DNA of 64,000 nt from an uncultured Lachnospiraceae bacterium (GTDB taxonomy: Bacteria; Bacillota; Clostridia; Lachnospirales; Lachnospiraceae): NCBI GenBank assembly GCA_947626745.1, contig CANQTF010000005.1, forward strand, positions 1-64,000, given 5' to 3'. The notes below the pieces were generated by a model, which saw only the letters and a list, made by a program, of their open reading frames with translations, ran no database searches and had not been told where the DNA came from. A program made the translations under genes and the position numbers. This document shows positions 37,986 through 48,105 of this stretch, one piece after another (the stretch's first letter is position 1; the number at the start of each line of letters is the position of its first letter).

Positions 37986-39251
37986 ATGGACGGAATGCTA
38001 TCACAGGATGAAATAAATGCGCTTTTGAGCGGCATGGACGTAGCGGGCGACGGCGCCGGCGATGCCGGGGCAGCTCCGGAGGCTCCTGCGGCCTCGGAGG
38101 CTCCTGCGGCTCCCGATACTTCCGCGGCGGCGGAGCCGGTCAGCAACGCCCTGTCGGATATCGAGAAGGATGCCGTCGGGGAAGTGGCCAACATCAGCAT
38201 GGGCTCTTCGGCCACGACGCTGTATTCGCTCGTCAACCGCAAGGTCAACATCACGACGCCGGTCGTTACGGTGGCGAGATGGGACAGCGTATTACAGGAT
38301 TACGAGAAACCCTGCGTATTTATTCAGATCAAATATACGGTGGGTCTGGACGGCAGCAATATCCTCGTGCTGAAAGAGCATGATGTGAAGGTCATCACGG
38401 ACCTGATGATGGGCGGGGACGGCAGCAACACGGACGGAGAGTTATCGGAGCTTCACCTGAGCGCGATCTCCGAGGCGATGAACCAGATGATGGGCTCCGC
38501 GGCGACCTCGCTCTCCACGATGTTGGGCAAGATGATCGATATCAGCCCGCCGGAGGCCAGTCTGGTAGACCTGACGGCATTTAAGTCCGGCGGAGAGATA
38601 GCGCCTTTCCTTTCGGGGGAATTTGTCAAGATCGCATTTCGGATGCAGATCGATGAATTGGTGGATTCCACGATCATGCAATTATATCCTATGGACTTTG
38701 CAAAGGAATTGTGCGATACTTTCTTAAAGAACCAGTTGGGGGAGGATACGGAACCCGCGGCGGCGCCGCCGCCGGAACCCGCGCCGGCAGCGCCCGCGCC
38801 TCAGGCAGCGCCGCAGCAGGCGGCGCCCCAGATGGCTCCTCAAATGGCGCCCCAGATGGATATGAGCCAGATGGGTATGGGCATGGGCATGGGAATGCCG
38901 CAGATGCAGATGATGCCGCAGATGCAGATGATGCCGCAGATGCAGCCGAGCATGAACATGAATATCCAGCCGGCGCAGTTCCAGAGTTTTACCAACGACT
39001 TCAATCCGGCGCAGATGCAGGAGAACATCAGCCTGATCAAAGATGTTCCGTTGGAGGTCACGGTGGAACTCGGCAGGACATCGAAGCCGATATCGGATAT
39101 TCTGGACTTTTCGCCGGGTACTATCATAGAACTCGACAAAATAGCCGGCGAACCGATCGACGTGCTGGTGAACGGCAAGTTTGTCGCAAAGGGCGAGGTA
39201 GTCGTGATCGAAGAGAGTTTTGGCGTTCGAGTAACCGAAATCATCAAATAA
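37986..39251 (+). CDS. fliY: Flagellar motor switch phosphatase FliY/FliN
   Basis: CheC-like domain, Pro/Gln/Met-rich linker, FliN C-terminus 'VPLEVTVELGRTSKPISDILDFSPGTIIELDKIAGEPIDVLVNGKFVAKGEVVVI'. Confidence 0.95.
   Translation: MDGMLSQDEINALLSGMDVAGDGAGDAGAAPEAPAASEAPAAPDTSAAAEPVSNALSDIEKDAVGEVANISMGSSATTLYSLVNRKVNITTPVVTVARWDSVLQDYEKPCVFIQIKYTVGLDGSNILVLKEHDVKVITDLMMGGDGSNTDGELSELHLSAISEAMNQMMGSAATSLSTMLGKMIDISPPEASLVDLTAFKSGGEIAPFLSGEFVKIAFRMQIDELVDSTIMQLYPMDFAKELCDTFLKNQLGEDTEPAAAPPPEPAPAAPAPQAAPQQAAPQMAPQMAPQMDMSQMGMGMGMGMPQMQMMPQMQMMPQMQPSMNMNIQPAQFQSFTNDFNPAQMQENISLIKDVPLEVTVELGRTSKPISDILDFSPGTIIELDKIAGEPIDVLVNGKFVAKGEVVVIEESFGVRVTEIIK
38898..38945 (+). repeat. 18-bp in-frame tandem repeat in fliY linker (~2.7 copies)
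   Basis: ccgcagatgcagatgatg x2 + ccgcagatgcag. Confidence 0.9.
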
Positions 39252-39273
39252 ATGATAGAAGAGGAGAAGAGAG

Positions 39274-39636
39274 ATGGCAAAAAATATTTTGATATGTGAC
39301 GATGCAGCATTTATGCGTATGATGATCAAAGACATCTTGACCAAGAACGGATACAATGTGGCCGGAGAAGCCGAGAACGGCGCCAAGGCTGTCGAGAAAT
39401 ATAACGAACTCAAGCCGGATCTGGTCCTGATGGATATCACGATGCCCGAGATGGACGGTATTCAGGCGCTTAAGAAGATCAAGGAGAGCGATCCCGGCGC
39501 AATGATCATCATGTGTTCCGCAATGGGACAGCAGGCGATGGTCATCGAGTCCATACAGTCCGGCGCAAAGGACTTTATCGTAAAGCCTTTCCAAGCCGAT
39601 CGTGTGTTGGAGGCTGTCAAAAAGGTAGTAGGGTAA
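39274..39636 (+). CDS. cheY: Chemotaxis response regulator CheY
   Basis: 'ILICDDAAFMRMMIKDILTKNGYNVAGEAENGAKAVEKYNELKPDLVLMDITMPEMDG'. Confidence 0.96.
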   Translation: MAKNILICDDAAFMRMMIKDILTKNGYNVAGEAENGAKAVEKYNELKPDLVLMDITMPEMDGIQALKKIKESDPGAMIIMCSAMGQQAMVIESIQSGAKDFIVKPFQADRVLEAVKKVVG

Positions 39637-40019
39637 TGATACTTGCGGTATCGGGGAGAGCCGACTCCTATATACAGTTTGTTACGGTGCTGCTCCTGTT
39701 CCTGTTCGTGCTGTTCGTCACCTACTGGGTCACGAAGTGGACGGCGGGATACCAGAAGAGCAGGAACGCCGGCGCCAATATGGAAATTATGGAGACGATC
39801 CGGCTTGCGGGCAGTAAGTATGTCCAGATCATCCGTGTAGGGCGGAAATATTTGGCGGTTGCAGTCTGCAAGGATACTGTTACAATGTTGACAGAGATCT
39901 CCGAGCAGGATCTGCTGTTTCAGGATAGCGGTGCGTCCGGACAGGGCAGCTTCCGGGATATCCTGAACAGGATACAGGGGAAGGATCATCTGGAAAAAGA
40001 AGATAGGCGAGACGAATGA
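39636..40019 (+). CDS. fliO: Flagellar biosynthetic protein FliO
   Basis: Single TM small protein between cheY and fliP; start refined to 39636 (overlaps cheY stop). Confidence 0.8.
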   Translation: MILAVSGRADSYIQFVTVLLLFLFVLFVTYWVTKWTAGYQKSRNAGANMEIMETIRLAGSKYVQIIRVGRKYLAVAVCKDTVTMLTEISEQDLLFQDSGASGQGSFRDILNRIQGKDHLEKEDRRDE

Positions 40020-40900
40020 AAAAGATTTGTTCCGGATATCATTTGGCGAGAGTGATATGCCTGCTGTTACTGGCAGGCATATTGTGTCTTAGCCGGAAGA
40101 CCACGGCGTTTGCCTCGTCCGCGGACACGCCCTACAGGGATTCCAACCTGACGGGGACGACGGACGAGAGGACGAACGAGCGTGAGCCGGGCGCGTCGCA
40201 GGACGCGGATGAACTCGCGGAATTGAATATAGCCAACACCGTGACGATCACGTACGGCGAGGGCAACGGAAGTGTGAACGGCGCGCTGCGCATACTGATC
40301 ATTCTCACACTGATCGCTGTCGCGCCCACGCTGCTCATCATGATGACCTCGTTTACAAGGATCATCATCGTCCTTCACTTTACGAGACAGGCTCTCAACA
40401 CACAGACGGCGCCGCCTAACACGGTATTGATAGGCATTGCGCTCTTTTTGACGTTCTTTATCATGCAGCCGACCTTCACGGAGGTCTACACGGAGGCGGT
40501 CGCGCCCTACGAGGCCGGCGAACTGGAGACGGAGGAGGCGCTGGAGAGGGCGGCGGCTCCGATCAGGCAGTTTATGTACAAGCAGACGCTTAAGAAGGAC
40601 GTCAACCTTTTCATGGGGATCAACCGTCTGGATTGGAACGGTGAGCTGGACGATATCCCGATGAGCGTGCTCGTGCCGAGTTTTATCATCAGCGAGTTGC
40701 GGAGCGCGTTTGTGATCGGCTTTTTGATCTATATCCCTTTTATCGTGATAGATATGGTGGTGGCCTCGACGCTGATGAGCATGGGTATGATGATGCTGCC
40801 GCCGACGACGATCTCCATGCCGTTCAAGATCCTTCTGTTTGTGCTTGCCGACGGCTGGTATCTGATCATTTCGGGGCTGGTGCAAAGCTTTAATATGTAG
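40016..40900 (+). CDS. fliP: Flagellar type III secretion system pore protein FliP
   Basis: 'RILIILTLIAVAPTLLIMMTSFTRIIIVLHFTRQALNTQTAPPNTVLIGIALFLTFF'. Confidence 0.98.
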   Translation: MKKICSGYHLARVICLLLLAGILCLSRKTTAFASSADTPYRDSNLTGTTDERTNEREPGASQDADELAELNIANTVTITYGEGNGSVNGALRILIILTLIAVAPTLLIMMTSFTRIIIVLHFTRQALNTQTAPPNTVLIGIALFLTFFIMQPTFTEVYTEAVAPYEAGELETEEALERAAAPIRQFMYKQTLKKDVNLFMGINRLDWNGELDDIPMSVLVPSFIISELRSAFVIGFLIYIPFIVIDMVVASTLMSMGMMMLPPTTISMPFKILLFVLADGWYLIISGLVQSFNM

Positions 40901-40912
40901 CCGGAGGAAAGT

Positions 40913-41182
40913 ATGTCTATAGATGACGTCACTGCCGTAGCGCAGACAGCAATCTTTACAATCATCAAATGTGCGGCGCCGCTGCTTCTGGTGTCTCTGT
41001 GCGTGGGTCTGATCGTCAGTATCTTCCAGACGGTCACGTCCATTCAGGAGCAGACGCTCACCTTTATCCCGAAGATCCTTGCGATCTTTCTGGGACTGAT
41101 TCTGATGGGGCACTGGATCATGAATACGATGGTGGAGTACATGGTCAACCTGTGGACTGATTTCAGCGTGTACCTCAGATAG
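40913..41182 (+). CDS. fliQ: Flagellar biosynthesis protein FliQ
   Basis: 'LLVSLCVGLIVSIFQTVTSIQEQTLTFIPKILAI'. Confidence 0.97.
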   Translation: MSIDDVTAVAQTAIFTIIKCAAPLLLVSLCVGLIVSIFQTVTSIQEQTLTFIPKILAIFLGLILMGHWIMNTMVEYMVNLWTDFSVYLR

Positions 41183-41196
41183 AAGCGGGAAACGGC

Positions 41197-41976
41197 ATGA
41201 TCGATATTACATTTACTTACGCGGATTTGGAATTTTTTTTGCTTGTTCTGGTGAGGATCACATGCTTTGTCTATGCCGCGCCTTTTTTTTCGATGGACGG
41301 CGTTCCGCGGCGGGTCAAGGTGGGCTTCAGCATCTTTCTGGCCTATCTGGTCTACGCGGCGCTGGACCGCAGCGAGATCGTGTACAACACGCTTTTGGGC
41401 TACGCGGTCATTGTCATGAAGGAGGCGCTCACCGGCTTTTTGATCGGCTGGGGCGCGCAGATCTGCACGACGGTGACGGCCTTTGCGGGAAGCGTCGCGG
41501 ATATGGAGATCGGCATCTCCATGGTGTCCCTGATGGACCCGACGACCAGACAGCAATCGACTTTTACAGGGGTGTTTTACCAGTATATCTTTACGCTGTT
41601 TATGATCTTTTCGGGCATGTACCAGTACCTGTTACAGGCGCTGATCGACAGCTTTACGCTTATACCGGTCAACGGCGCGGTCTTTCGGACGGACGCGCTG
41701 CTGCAGTCGATCATCATGTTTCTGGGCGACTACATCACGATGGGCTTTCGCATCATCCTGCCGATCTTCTGCACGATGCTGCTCCTAAACGCCGTCCTCG
41801 GCGTTTTGGCCAAGGTGTCGCCGCAGATGAATATGTTTGCGGTCGGTATGCAGCTTAAGGTGCTGGTCGGACTGGGGATCCTGTTTTTGACCGTCAGGAT
41901 GCTGCCGTCGGCGGCGGACTATGTGTTCTCGGAGATGAAGAGAGTGATCGTATCATTTGTGGGGAGTATGTCATGA
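41197..41976 (+). CDS. fliR: Flagellar biosynthetic protein FliR
   Basis: Multi-TM FliR-like protein between fliQ and flhB. Confidence 0.95.
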   Translation: MIDITFTYADLEFFLLVLVRITCFVYAAPFFSMDGVPRRVKVGFSIFLAYLVYAALDRSEIVYNTLLGYAVIVMKEALTGFLIGWGAQICTTVTAFAGSVADMEIGISMVSLMDPTTRQQSTFTGVFYQYIFTLFMIFSGMYQYLLQALIDSFTLIPVNGAVFRTDALLQSIIMFLGDYITMGFRIILPIFCTMLLLNAVLGVLAKVSPQMNMFAVGMQLKVLVGLGILFLTVRMLPSAADYVFSEMKRVIVSFVGSMS

Positions 41977-43085
41977 TCTTGGAATATAACCTGCAGTTTT
42001 TCGCAAAAGACGGGCCCGGCGGAGAGAAGACGGAGGAGCCCACCTCCAAGAAGCTGGAGGACGCCCGCAAGGAGGGTCAGGTCGCCAAGAGCAGGGAGAT
42101 CACCAACGCGTTCGAGCTCCTGTCGTTCTTTGTGATCATATATTTCTGGGCGCAGTACATGGGCACTTTTTTCGTCGGCGACATGTACGATATCTATACG
42201 CAGATACCGGAGTATGTCAAGATGTACGAAGGGCATGTGCAGGAGCAGACGCTCAGCATGCTGTTTGTGCAGTCGATGCTCCGTATCCTGCTGATGCTGG
42301 CGCCGGTGCTGGCGGCGGGTATGCTGGTGGCTTTTGTGACGAACGTGGTGCAGGTGAAGTGGAAGCTGACAACGAAGCCGCTCCAGCCGAAGTTCAACAA
42401 GCTGAGCCCGATCAGCGGTTTTAAGCGGATATTTTCCCTCAATTCCCTTGTGGAGTTGGTGAAGTCGCTCCTTAAGATCGGCCTGATCGGTTACGTTGTC
42501 TACTCTTATCTGAAGAAAAATATGCCGCCCCTCTACCAGTTCTACGGCTTGTCCCTGAATCAGGGCATCATGACGATCGGCATGCTCGTGGTGAATCTGG
42601 GGATCCGGATATCGCTCTTCTACATGGTCATCGCGTTCCTTGACTTGATCTACCAGAGGGTTAAGTTCAAGAACGACATGAAGATGACGAAGCAGGAAGT
42701 GAAGGACGAATACAAGAATCAGGAGGGAGATCCGCAGATCAAGAGCAGACAGCGCCAGAGGATGCAGGAGGCTTCCAGAAGGCGTATGATGCAGCAGCTT
42801 CCGCAGGCCGACGTGGTCATCACGAACCCGACGCACTATGCGGTGGCGATCAAGTACGATCAGGACTTGTACGATGCGCCTTACGTTGTGGCGAAGGGCG
42901 CCGACTATCTGGCACAGAAGATCAGGGAGACGGCCAGAGAGAACCACATTGAGATCGTGGAGAACAAACCGCTTGCGCGCATGCTCTACGCCAACGTGGA
43001 CGTGGGCAGCGTAGTTCCGCCGGAGCTGTATCAGGCGGTGGCGGAAGTGCTCGCTTTCGTATATCATCTGCAGGGCAAGGTGTAG
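41973..43085 (+). CDS. flhB: Flagellar biosynthesis protein FlhB
   Basis: 'GEKTEEPTSKKLEDARKEGQVAKSREI' and autocleavage motif 'NPTHYAVAIKY'. Confidence 0.98.
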   Translation: MILEYNLQFFAKDGPGGEKTEEPTSKKLEDARKEGQVAKSREITNAFELLSFFVIIYFWAQYMGTFFVGDMYDIYTQIPEYVKMYEGHVQEQTLSMLFVQSMLRILLMLAPVLAAGMLVAFVTNVVQVKWKLTTKPLQPKFNKLSPISGFKRIFSLNSLVELVKSLLKIGLIGYVVYSYLKKNMPPLYQFYGLSLNQGIMTIGMLVVNLGIRISLFYMVIAFLDLIYQRVKFKNDMKMTKQEVKDEYKNQEGDPQIKSRQRQRMQEASRRRMMQQLPQADVVITNPTHYAVAIKYDQDLYDAPYVVAKGADYLAQKIRETARENHIEIVENKPLARMLYANVDVGSVVPPELYQAVAEVLAFVYHLQGKV

Positions 43086-43153
43086 CATAAGCGCCGGAGC
43101 CGCGGACACACCGGCGGCGCGGCATAGAATACATGGGAAAGGAGGAAGAGCGT

Positions 43154-45196
43154 ATGGGTAATCTGAAGAAGGCCGATATCGGCGTTGCCGCTTATGTGCT
43201 GGCGGCGTTTGTCATGCTGATTGTGCCGATCTCTTCGGGACTTCTGGACGTGCTGCTGGCGTGCAACATCGCCGTGGCGTTCACGATCATGTTTGGCTGC
43301 ATGTTCGCGGAAGAAGTGCTTAAGATGTCTTATTTCCCGACGATCCTCCTCTTCACGACGATCTTCAGGATCGCACTGAACGTATCGTCCACCAAGCTGA
43401 TCCTTTCCACGGGCGATCCCGGCAACGTGGTCCGCACGTTCGGAGAGTACGTCGGCGGCGGCGATCTTGTCATCGGCGTCATCGTGTTCATCATTCTGAT
43501 CCTGGTGCAGTTTATGATCATCAACAAAGGCTCCGAGCGTGTGGCTGAGGTTACGGCCAGATTTACGCTGGACGCGATGCCCGGTAAACAGATGGCGATC
43601 GACGCCGACCTGAACACGGGCGCGATCAACGATGCGGAGGCGAAGCGGCGCCGTGACAAGATTCAGGAGGAGGCCAGCTTCTTCGGATCCATGGACGGTG
43701 CCGTGAAGTACGTCAAGGGAGACGCCGCGGCGGGCCTCATCATCACCGTTGTCAACATCGTGGGCGGTATCGCCATGGGCATGTGGCGCCGCGGCATGGA
43801 TATCAACGACGCCTTATCGACCTATACGATCCTGACTATCGGTGACGGCCTGGTGAGCCAGATCCCGTCGCTTCTGATCTCGCTCTCCACAGGTATCCTC
43901 GTCACGAAGGGCTCCAAGGACGCGGATTTCGGCACGGTGCTCGTGGGGCAGCTCTTCGGCGTGCCGAAGGTGCTCTATCTGGTGGGCGTGGTGATCGCGG
44001 CATTGGGGATCGTCACACCGCTCAACACGATCGTCTTCGTGGGACTCGGGCTGGTCTTCATCGTAGCCGGCAGGATCATGGCGGGTACGATCGAGACGGC
44101 GGAGATCGAGCACGAGGCGGACGAGGAGGAGGCTGCGGCGGAGGAGATCAGGCAGCCGGAGAACGTCACTTCGCTCCTGCAGGTCGACCCGATCGAGCTG
44201 GAGTTCGGCTACGGTATCATACCGCTTGCCGATGTCAATCAGGGCGGCGACCTTCTGGATCGAGTCGTTATGATCAGGCGGCAGATCGCGCTGGAGCTCG
44301 GTACTGTCGTGCCGATCATTCGTCTGCGTGATAACATACAGTTGAATCCGAACCAATATATTATTAAAATAAAAGGGGTACAGGTCAGCGAAGGCGAGAT
44401 TCTGTTCGACCACTACATGGCCATGAATCCCGGCTATGTGGAGGAGGAGATCACAGGCATCCCGACCTTCGAGCCTTCGTTTCATCTGCCGGCCATATGG
44501 ATCACGGAGGGGCAGAGAGAGCGCGCGGAGAGTATGGGCTACACCGTAGTGGATCCGCCGTCTATCATAGCGACGCATCTGACGGAGATCATCAGACAGT
44601 ACATAGCGGAGCTTTTGACGAGACAGGACGTACAGAATCTGGTGAACAACCTGAAAGAATCCAATCCCTCTCTCGTGGAGGAGCTTGTTCCGAAGCTGCT
44701 TGGGCTTGGTGAGATACAGAAGGTATTGCAGAATCTCCTGAAAGAGGGCATATCCATCAGGGATCTGCTCACGATATTCGAGACGCTGGCGGATTACGCT
44801 GCGACGACGCGGGATACGGATATCCTGACAGAGTACGTGAGACAAAGCCTCAAACGGGCGATCTCCAACAAATTCTTCCCGTCCAATGAGACGACCAGCG
44901 TGGTGACGCTGGATCCGACGCTGGAGCAGGAGATCATGGCCAGCGTGAAGCAGACGGAGCAGGGGGCGTATCTGACGCTCGATCCCGCCAAGACGAAGGC
45001 GATCATGGACTCCGTGCGCGCGGAGACGAAGAAGCTGGAGGATCTGGGCAAGATGCCTATCGTGATCACGTCGCCGATCGTGAGAGTGTACTTTAAGAAG
45101 CTGACGGAAGATTACTTCAAGGATCTGATCGTCGTATCTTACAATGAAGTGGAATCCAACATTGAATTACAGTCTGTTGGGATGGTGACAGCATAA
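43154..45196 (+). CDS. flhA: Flagellar biosynthesis protein FlhA
   Basis: 'FPTILLFTTIFRIALNVSSTKLILS', 'MDGAVKYVKGDAAAGLIITVVNIVGG'. Confidence 0.98.
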   Translation: MGNLKKADIGVAAYVLAAFVMLIVPISSGLLDVLLACNIAVAFTIMFGCMFAEEVLKMSYFPTILLFTTIFRIALNVSSTKLILSTGDPGNVVRTFGEYVGGGDLVIGVIVFIILILVQFMIINKGSERVAEVTARFTLDAMPGKQMAIDADLNTGAINDAEAKRRRDKIQEEASFFGSMDGAVKYVKGDAAAGLIITVVNIVGGIAMGMWRRGMDINDALSTYTILTIGDGLVSQIPSLLISLSTGILVTKGSKDADFGTVLVGQLFGVPKVLYLVGVVIAALGIVTPLNTIVFVGLGLVFIVAGRIMAGTIETAEIEHEADEEEAAAEEIRQPENVTSLLQVDPIELEFGYGIIPLADVNQGGDLLDRVVMIRRQIALELGTVVPIIRLRDNIQLNPNQYIIKIKGVQVSEGEILFDHYMAMNPGYVEEEITGIPTFEPSFHLPAIWITEGQRERAESMGYTVVDPPSIIATHLTEIIRQYIAELLTRQDVQNLVNNLKESNPSLVEELVPKLLGLGEIQKVLQNLLKEGISIRDLLTIFETLADYAATTRDTDILTEYVRQSLKRAISNKFFPSNETTSVVTLDPTLEQEIMASVKQTEQGAYLTLDPAKTKAIMDSVRAETKKLEDLGKMPIVITSPIVRVYFKKLTEDYFKDLIVVSYNEVESNIELQSVGMVTA

Positions 45197-46416
45197 TGAT
45201 AATCAAGAAATTTACCGCAAAAACCGAGAAAGAGGCAGTGGAGAATGCCAAGAAGGAACTGGGAGAGGGCGTCGTCGTCATGAACGTCAAGGACGTCAAG
45301 GCGAAGGGCTTCTTTGCTTTCTTAAAGCCTCACATGACAGAGGTGACCGTGGCGCTGGAGGAGGAGAGCGAGCGGTATACGGCGGCGGTGTCCGCGATCA
45401 ACAGCGTGATCGCTTCCAGTGAAAAGAAGGAGGAGGCCGCGGCCGCAGACAAGGCAGCCGCACCCGCCGCGCCGCCAAAGGAGCCGGCCGGGAAAGAGAA
45501 CAGCAGCGCCATAGAGGAGAAGCTGGACAGTCTGCAGTATCTGTTGGAGCAGCAGCTGCAGAAGCCCGAGGAGGCCAGGGATACCAAAGAGGAGAACGGC
45601 GGGAAGAAGGAGGAGACGGAGATAGACCGCTTCATGAAGCTCCTTCACGACACCATGCTGGACAACGAGGTGGATGAACGCTACGCCGAGGAGATCATCG
45701 GTGAGATCGCGCAGGTCAACAAGCCGAATATGCCGTTTGACTATGCGCTGGCAAATATCTACCAGAAGATGATACTCAAATTCGGCAAGCCGAGCTGCAT
45801 CACGCCCGCGGCGAAAGGGATCAAAATGGTGTTTTTCCTCGGGCCCACGGGCGTCGGCAAGACGACGACGATCGCCAAGATCGCCTCGATCTTCCGGGTG
45901 GATCAGAAGAAAAAGGTGGCGCTTCTGACCGCGGACACGTACCGCATCGCGGCGGCGGAGCAGCTGCGCACGTACGCAAATATACTTGAAGTGCCTTTCC
46001 GCATCATCTATACGGTGGAAGAGATCGAGAAGGCGATGGAGGACTTTAGGGATTACGACTATATTCTGGTCGATACGGCGGGGCATTCCCACCAGAACAG
46101 CGCGCAGAAGGAGAGCATGAACAAGTTCATTCACTCCGTGGACGGCAAGGCGGACAAGGAAGTATACCTCGTCCTCAGCGCGACCACGAAGTACCGCGAC
46201 CTGATCAGCATAGCGGATGCCTACAGGGAGATGACCGACTATAAGCTGATCTTCACGAAGCTGGACGAGACGACGACGCTGGGGAATCTGCTCAATCTGA
46301 GACTGTACACGGGCGCGGAGCTGTCCTATGTGACATACGGACAGAATGTGCCGGACGATATCGAGGAGTTTAATCCGCAGCGCACGGTGAAGAAATTACT
46401 TGGGGGAAAGAACTAA
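45196..46416 (+). CDS. flhF: Flagellar biosynthesis GTPase FlhF
   Basis: SRP-type G domain 'FLGPTGVGKTTTIAKIASIF'. Confidence 0.96.
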   Translation: MIIKKFTAKTEKEAVENAKKELGEGVVVMNVKDVKAKGFFAFLKPHMTEVTVALEEESERYTAAVSAINSVIASSEKKEEAAAADKAAAPAAPPKEPAGKENSSAIEEKLDSLQYLLEQQLQKPEEARDTKEENGGKKEETEIDRFMKLLHDTMLDNEVDERYAEEIIGEIAQVNKPNMPFDYALANIYQKMILKFGKPSCITPAAKGIKMVFFLGPTGVGKTTTIAKIASIFRVDQKKKVALLTADTYRIAAAEQLRTYANILEVPFRIIYTVEEIEKAMEDFRDYDYILVDTAGHSHQNSAQKESMNKFIHSVDGKADKEVYLVLSATTKYRDLISIADAYREMTDYKLIFTKLDETTTLGNLLNLRLYTGAELSYVTYGQNVPDDIEEFNPQRTVKKLLGGKN

Positions 46417-46428
46417 GGAGGAAGCCTC

Positions 46429-47304
46429 ATGGATCAGGCTGAACAATTAAGGAATATCATCAAGGCAAGCAGCCAGCCGCAGCGTCCTGTGGCGAGGGTC
46501 ATCACCGTGACGAGCGGCAAGGGCGGCGTCGGCAAATCCAACACGGCCATCAATCTGGCGATACAGTTCCGCAAGATGGGACAGCGGGTCATCATACTTG
46601 ACGCGGATTTCGGTCTGGCGAATATCGAGGTCATGTTCGGCGCGGTTCCGAAACATAACTTGTGTGATTTAATATACCAAGGCAAAAATATCAGGGATAT
46701 CATTACGTGGGGGCCTATGGAGGTCGGTTTTATCTCCGGCGGTTCCGGGATAGCGGGAATGTCCAATCTGAGCAGGGATTATCTGAATTATATCATTCAG
46801 AATCTGGCGGAGTTGGACGAGATGGCGGACATCATCATCGTGGACACCGGGGCCGGCATTTCCGACGCCGTGCTGGAATTTCTGGTGGCGAGCGGCGAGA
46901 TCCTTCTCGTGACGACGCCGGAGCCGACTTCTATCACGGACTCCTACTCTCTGCTCAAAGCGCTGAGCAGACATCCGCGCTACTCGCAGGAAGCGTCGCA
47001 GATCAAGGTGCTCGCCAACAAGGTGTTCGGCGAAGCCGAGGCCGAGGCGCTCTATGAGAAGCTGGAGGCGGTGGTCGGGAGATACCTGAAGCTGCCGATC
47101 ACGTATCTGGGTATGATACCGCAGGACACGCAGCTTGCCAAGGCTGTGATGCAGCAGATGCCGGTATCCTTGGACAATCCGCGCGCAAGATCCGCGGTCG
47201 CGTACGAGGCGGTGGCAGCCAAGCTGATGAACAAGGAGATCTCTTCCAATGTGACGAGACGCGGCATGGCGGCATTTTTCTCGCATATCATATCCAAGAG
47301 ATGA
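46429..47304 (+). CDS. flhG: MinD/ParA-like flagellar number regulator FlhG (YlxH)
   Basis: 'VITVTSGKGGVGKSNTAINLAIQFRKMGQRVIILDADFGLANIEVMFG'. Confidence 0.96.
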   Translation: MDQAEQLRNIIKASSQPQRPVARVITVTSGKGGVGKSNTAINLAIQFRKMGQRVIILDADFGLANIEVMFGAVPKHNLCDLIYQGKNIRDIITWGPMEVGFISGGSGIAGMSNLSRDYLNYIIQNLAELDEMADIIIVDTGAGISDAVLEFLVASGEILLVTTPEPTSITDSYSLLKALSRHPRYSQEASQIKVLANKVFGEAEAEALYEKLEAVVGRYLKLPITYLGMIPQDTQLAKAVMQQMPVSLDNPRARSAVAYEAVAAKLMNKEISSNVTRRGMAAFFSHIISKR

Positions 47305-47346
47305 CGATACCGTTTGCGGAGAGGGGCAAAGACGGGAGGAGACAGT

Positions 47347-48084
47347 ATGGCTAATCTATTATCGAAATATGTGATGCCCGGCTGCCGCGTGGATCTGCAG
47401 GAGCTGGGACGTCTGCAGGACAGCGGCGGTGAGGAGCGAAAAAGTTACCAGAGCAGGGTGCTCGACGTCCTCTCGGAGGACAGGGTGGAGATCGCTATGC
47501 CCATGGAGAGATCCAAGCTGGTGCTTCTGCCAGTGGATGGGGAGTACGACCTGTATTTTTACTCCGATAACGGGCTGTACCAGTGTTATGCGCGGATCGT
47601 TGACCGCTATAAGAATAACAGCCTTTATGTTTTGGTGCTGGATCTGATCAGCAATCTGCGCAAGCACCAGAGGAGAGAGTATTATCGCTTTAGCTGCGCG
47701 CTGGAGATGAGTTCCAGACAGCTGCGCGAGGAGGAGGAAGCGGCGCTGTCGAGCGAGGGAGAAGGCACGCTGATGCCGCAGCTTCCGCTGAAGAGCAGCG
47801 TCATCGTGGATATCAGCGGCGGCGGGCTCCGCTTCGTGGCGAACTATGCCTACGAGCCGCAGAGCCTGATCCTGTGCCGGTACGATCTGCTGGTGAACGG
47901 CGAGAACAAGGAGTATAATCTTGTCGGCAAGGTGCTGAGCGTGCGGGAGCTGGAAAGCCGCAAGGGAGTGTTTGAACACAGGGTTCAGTATGTCAATGTG
48001 GATGACGCGGAGAGGGAGGAGATCATCAGGTATATCTTTGATGAGGAGCGCAGAGCATTGAGGAATCAGAAGGGTGAATATTAA
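47347..48084 (+). CDS. PilZ-domain (YcgR-like) c-di-GMP binding flagellar brake protein
   Basis: YcgR-like N-domain; PilZ 'RKHQRREYYRFSCALEM' and 'DISGGGLRFVAN'. Confidence 0.9.
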   Translation: MANLLSKYVMPGCRVDLQELGRLQDSGGEERKSYQSRVLDVLSEDRVEIAMPMERSKLVLLPVDGEYDLYFYSDNGLYQCYARIVDRYKNNSLYVLVLDLISNLRKHQRREYYRFSCALEMSSRQLREEEEAALSSEGEGTLMPQLPLKSSVIVDISGGGLRFVANYAYEPQSLILCRYDLLVNGENKEYNLVGKVLSVRELESRKGVFEHRVQYVNVDDAEREEIIRYIFDEERRALRNQKGEY

Positions 48085-48105
48085 CAGAGACAGGAGAATG
48101 AAGCC

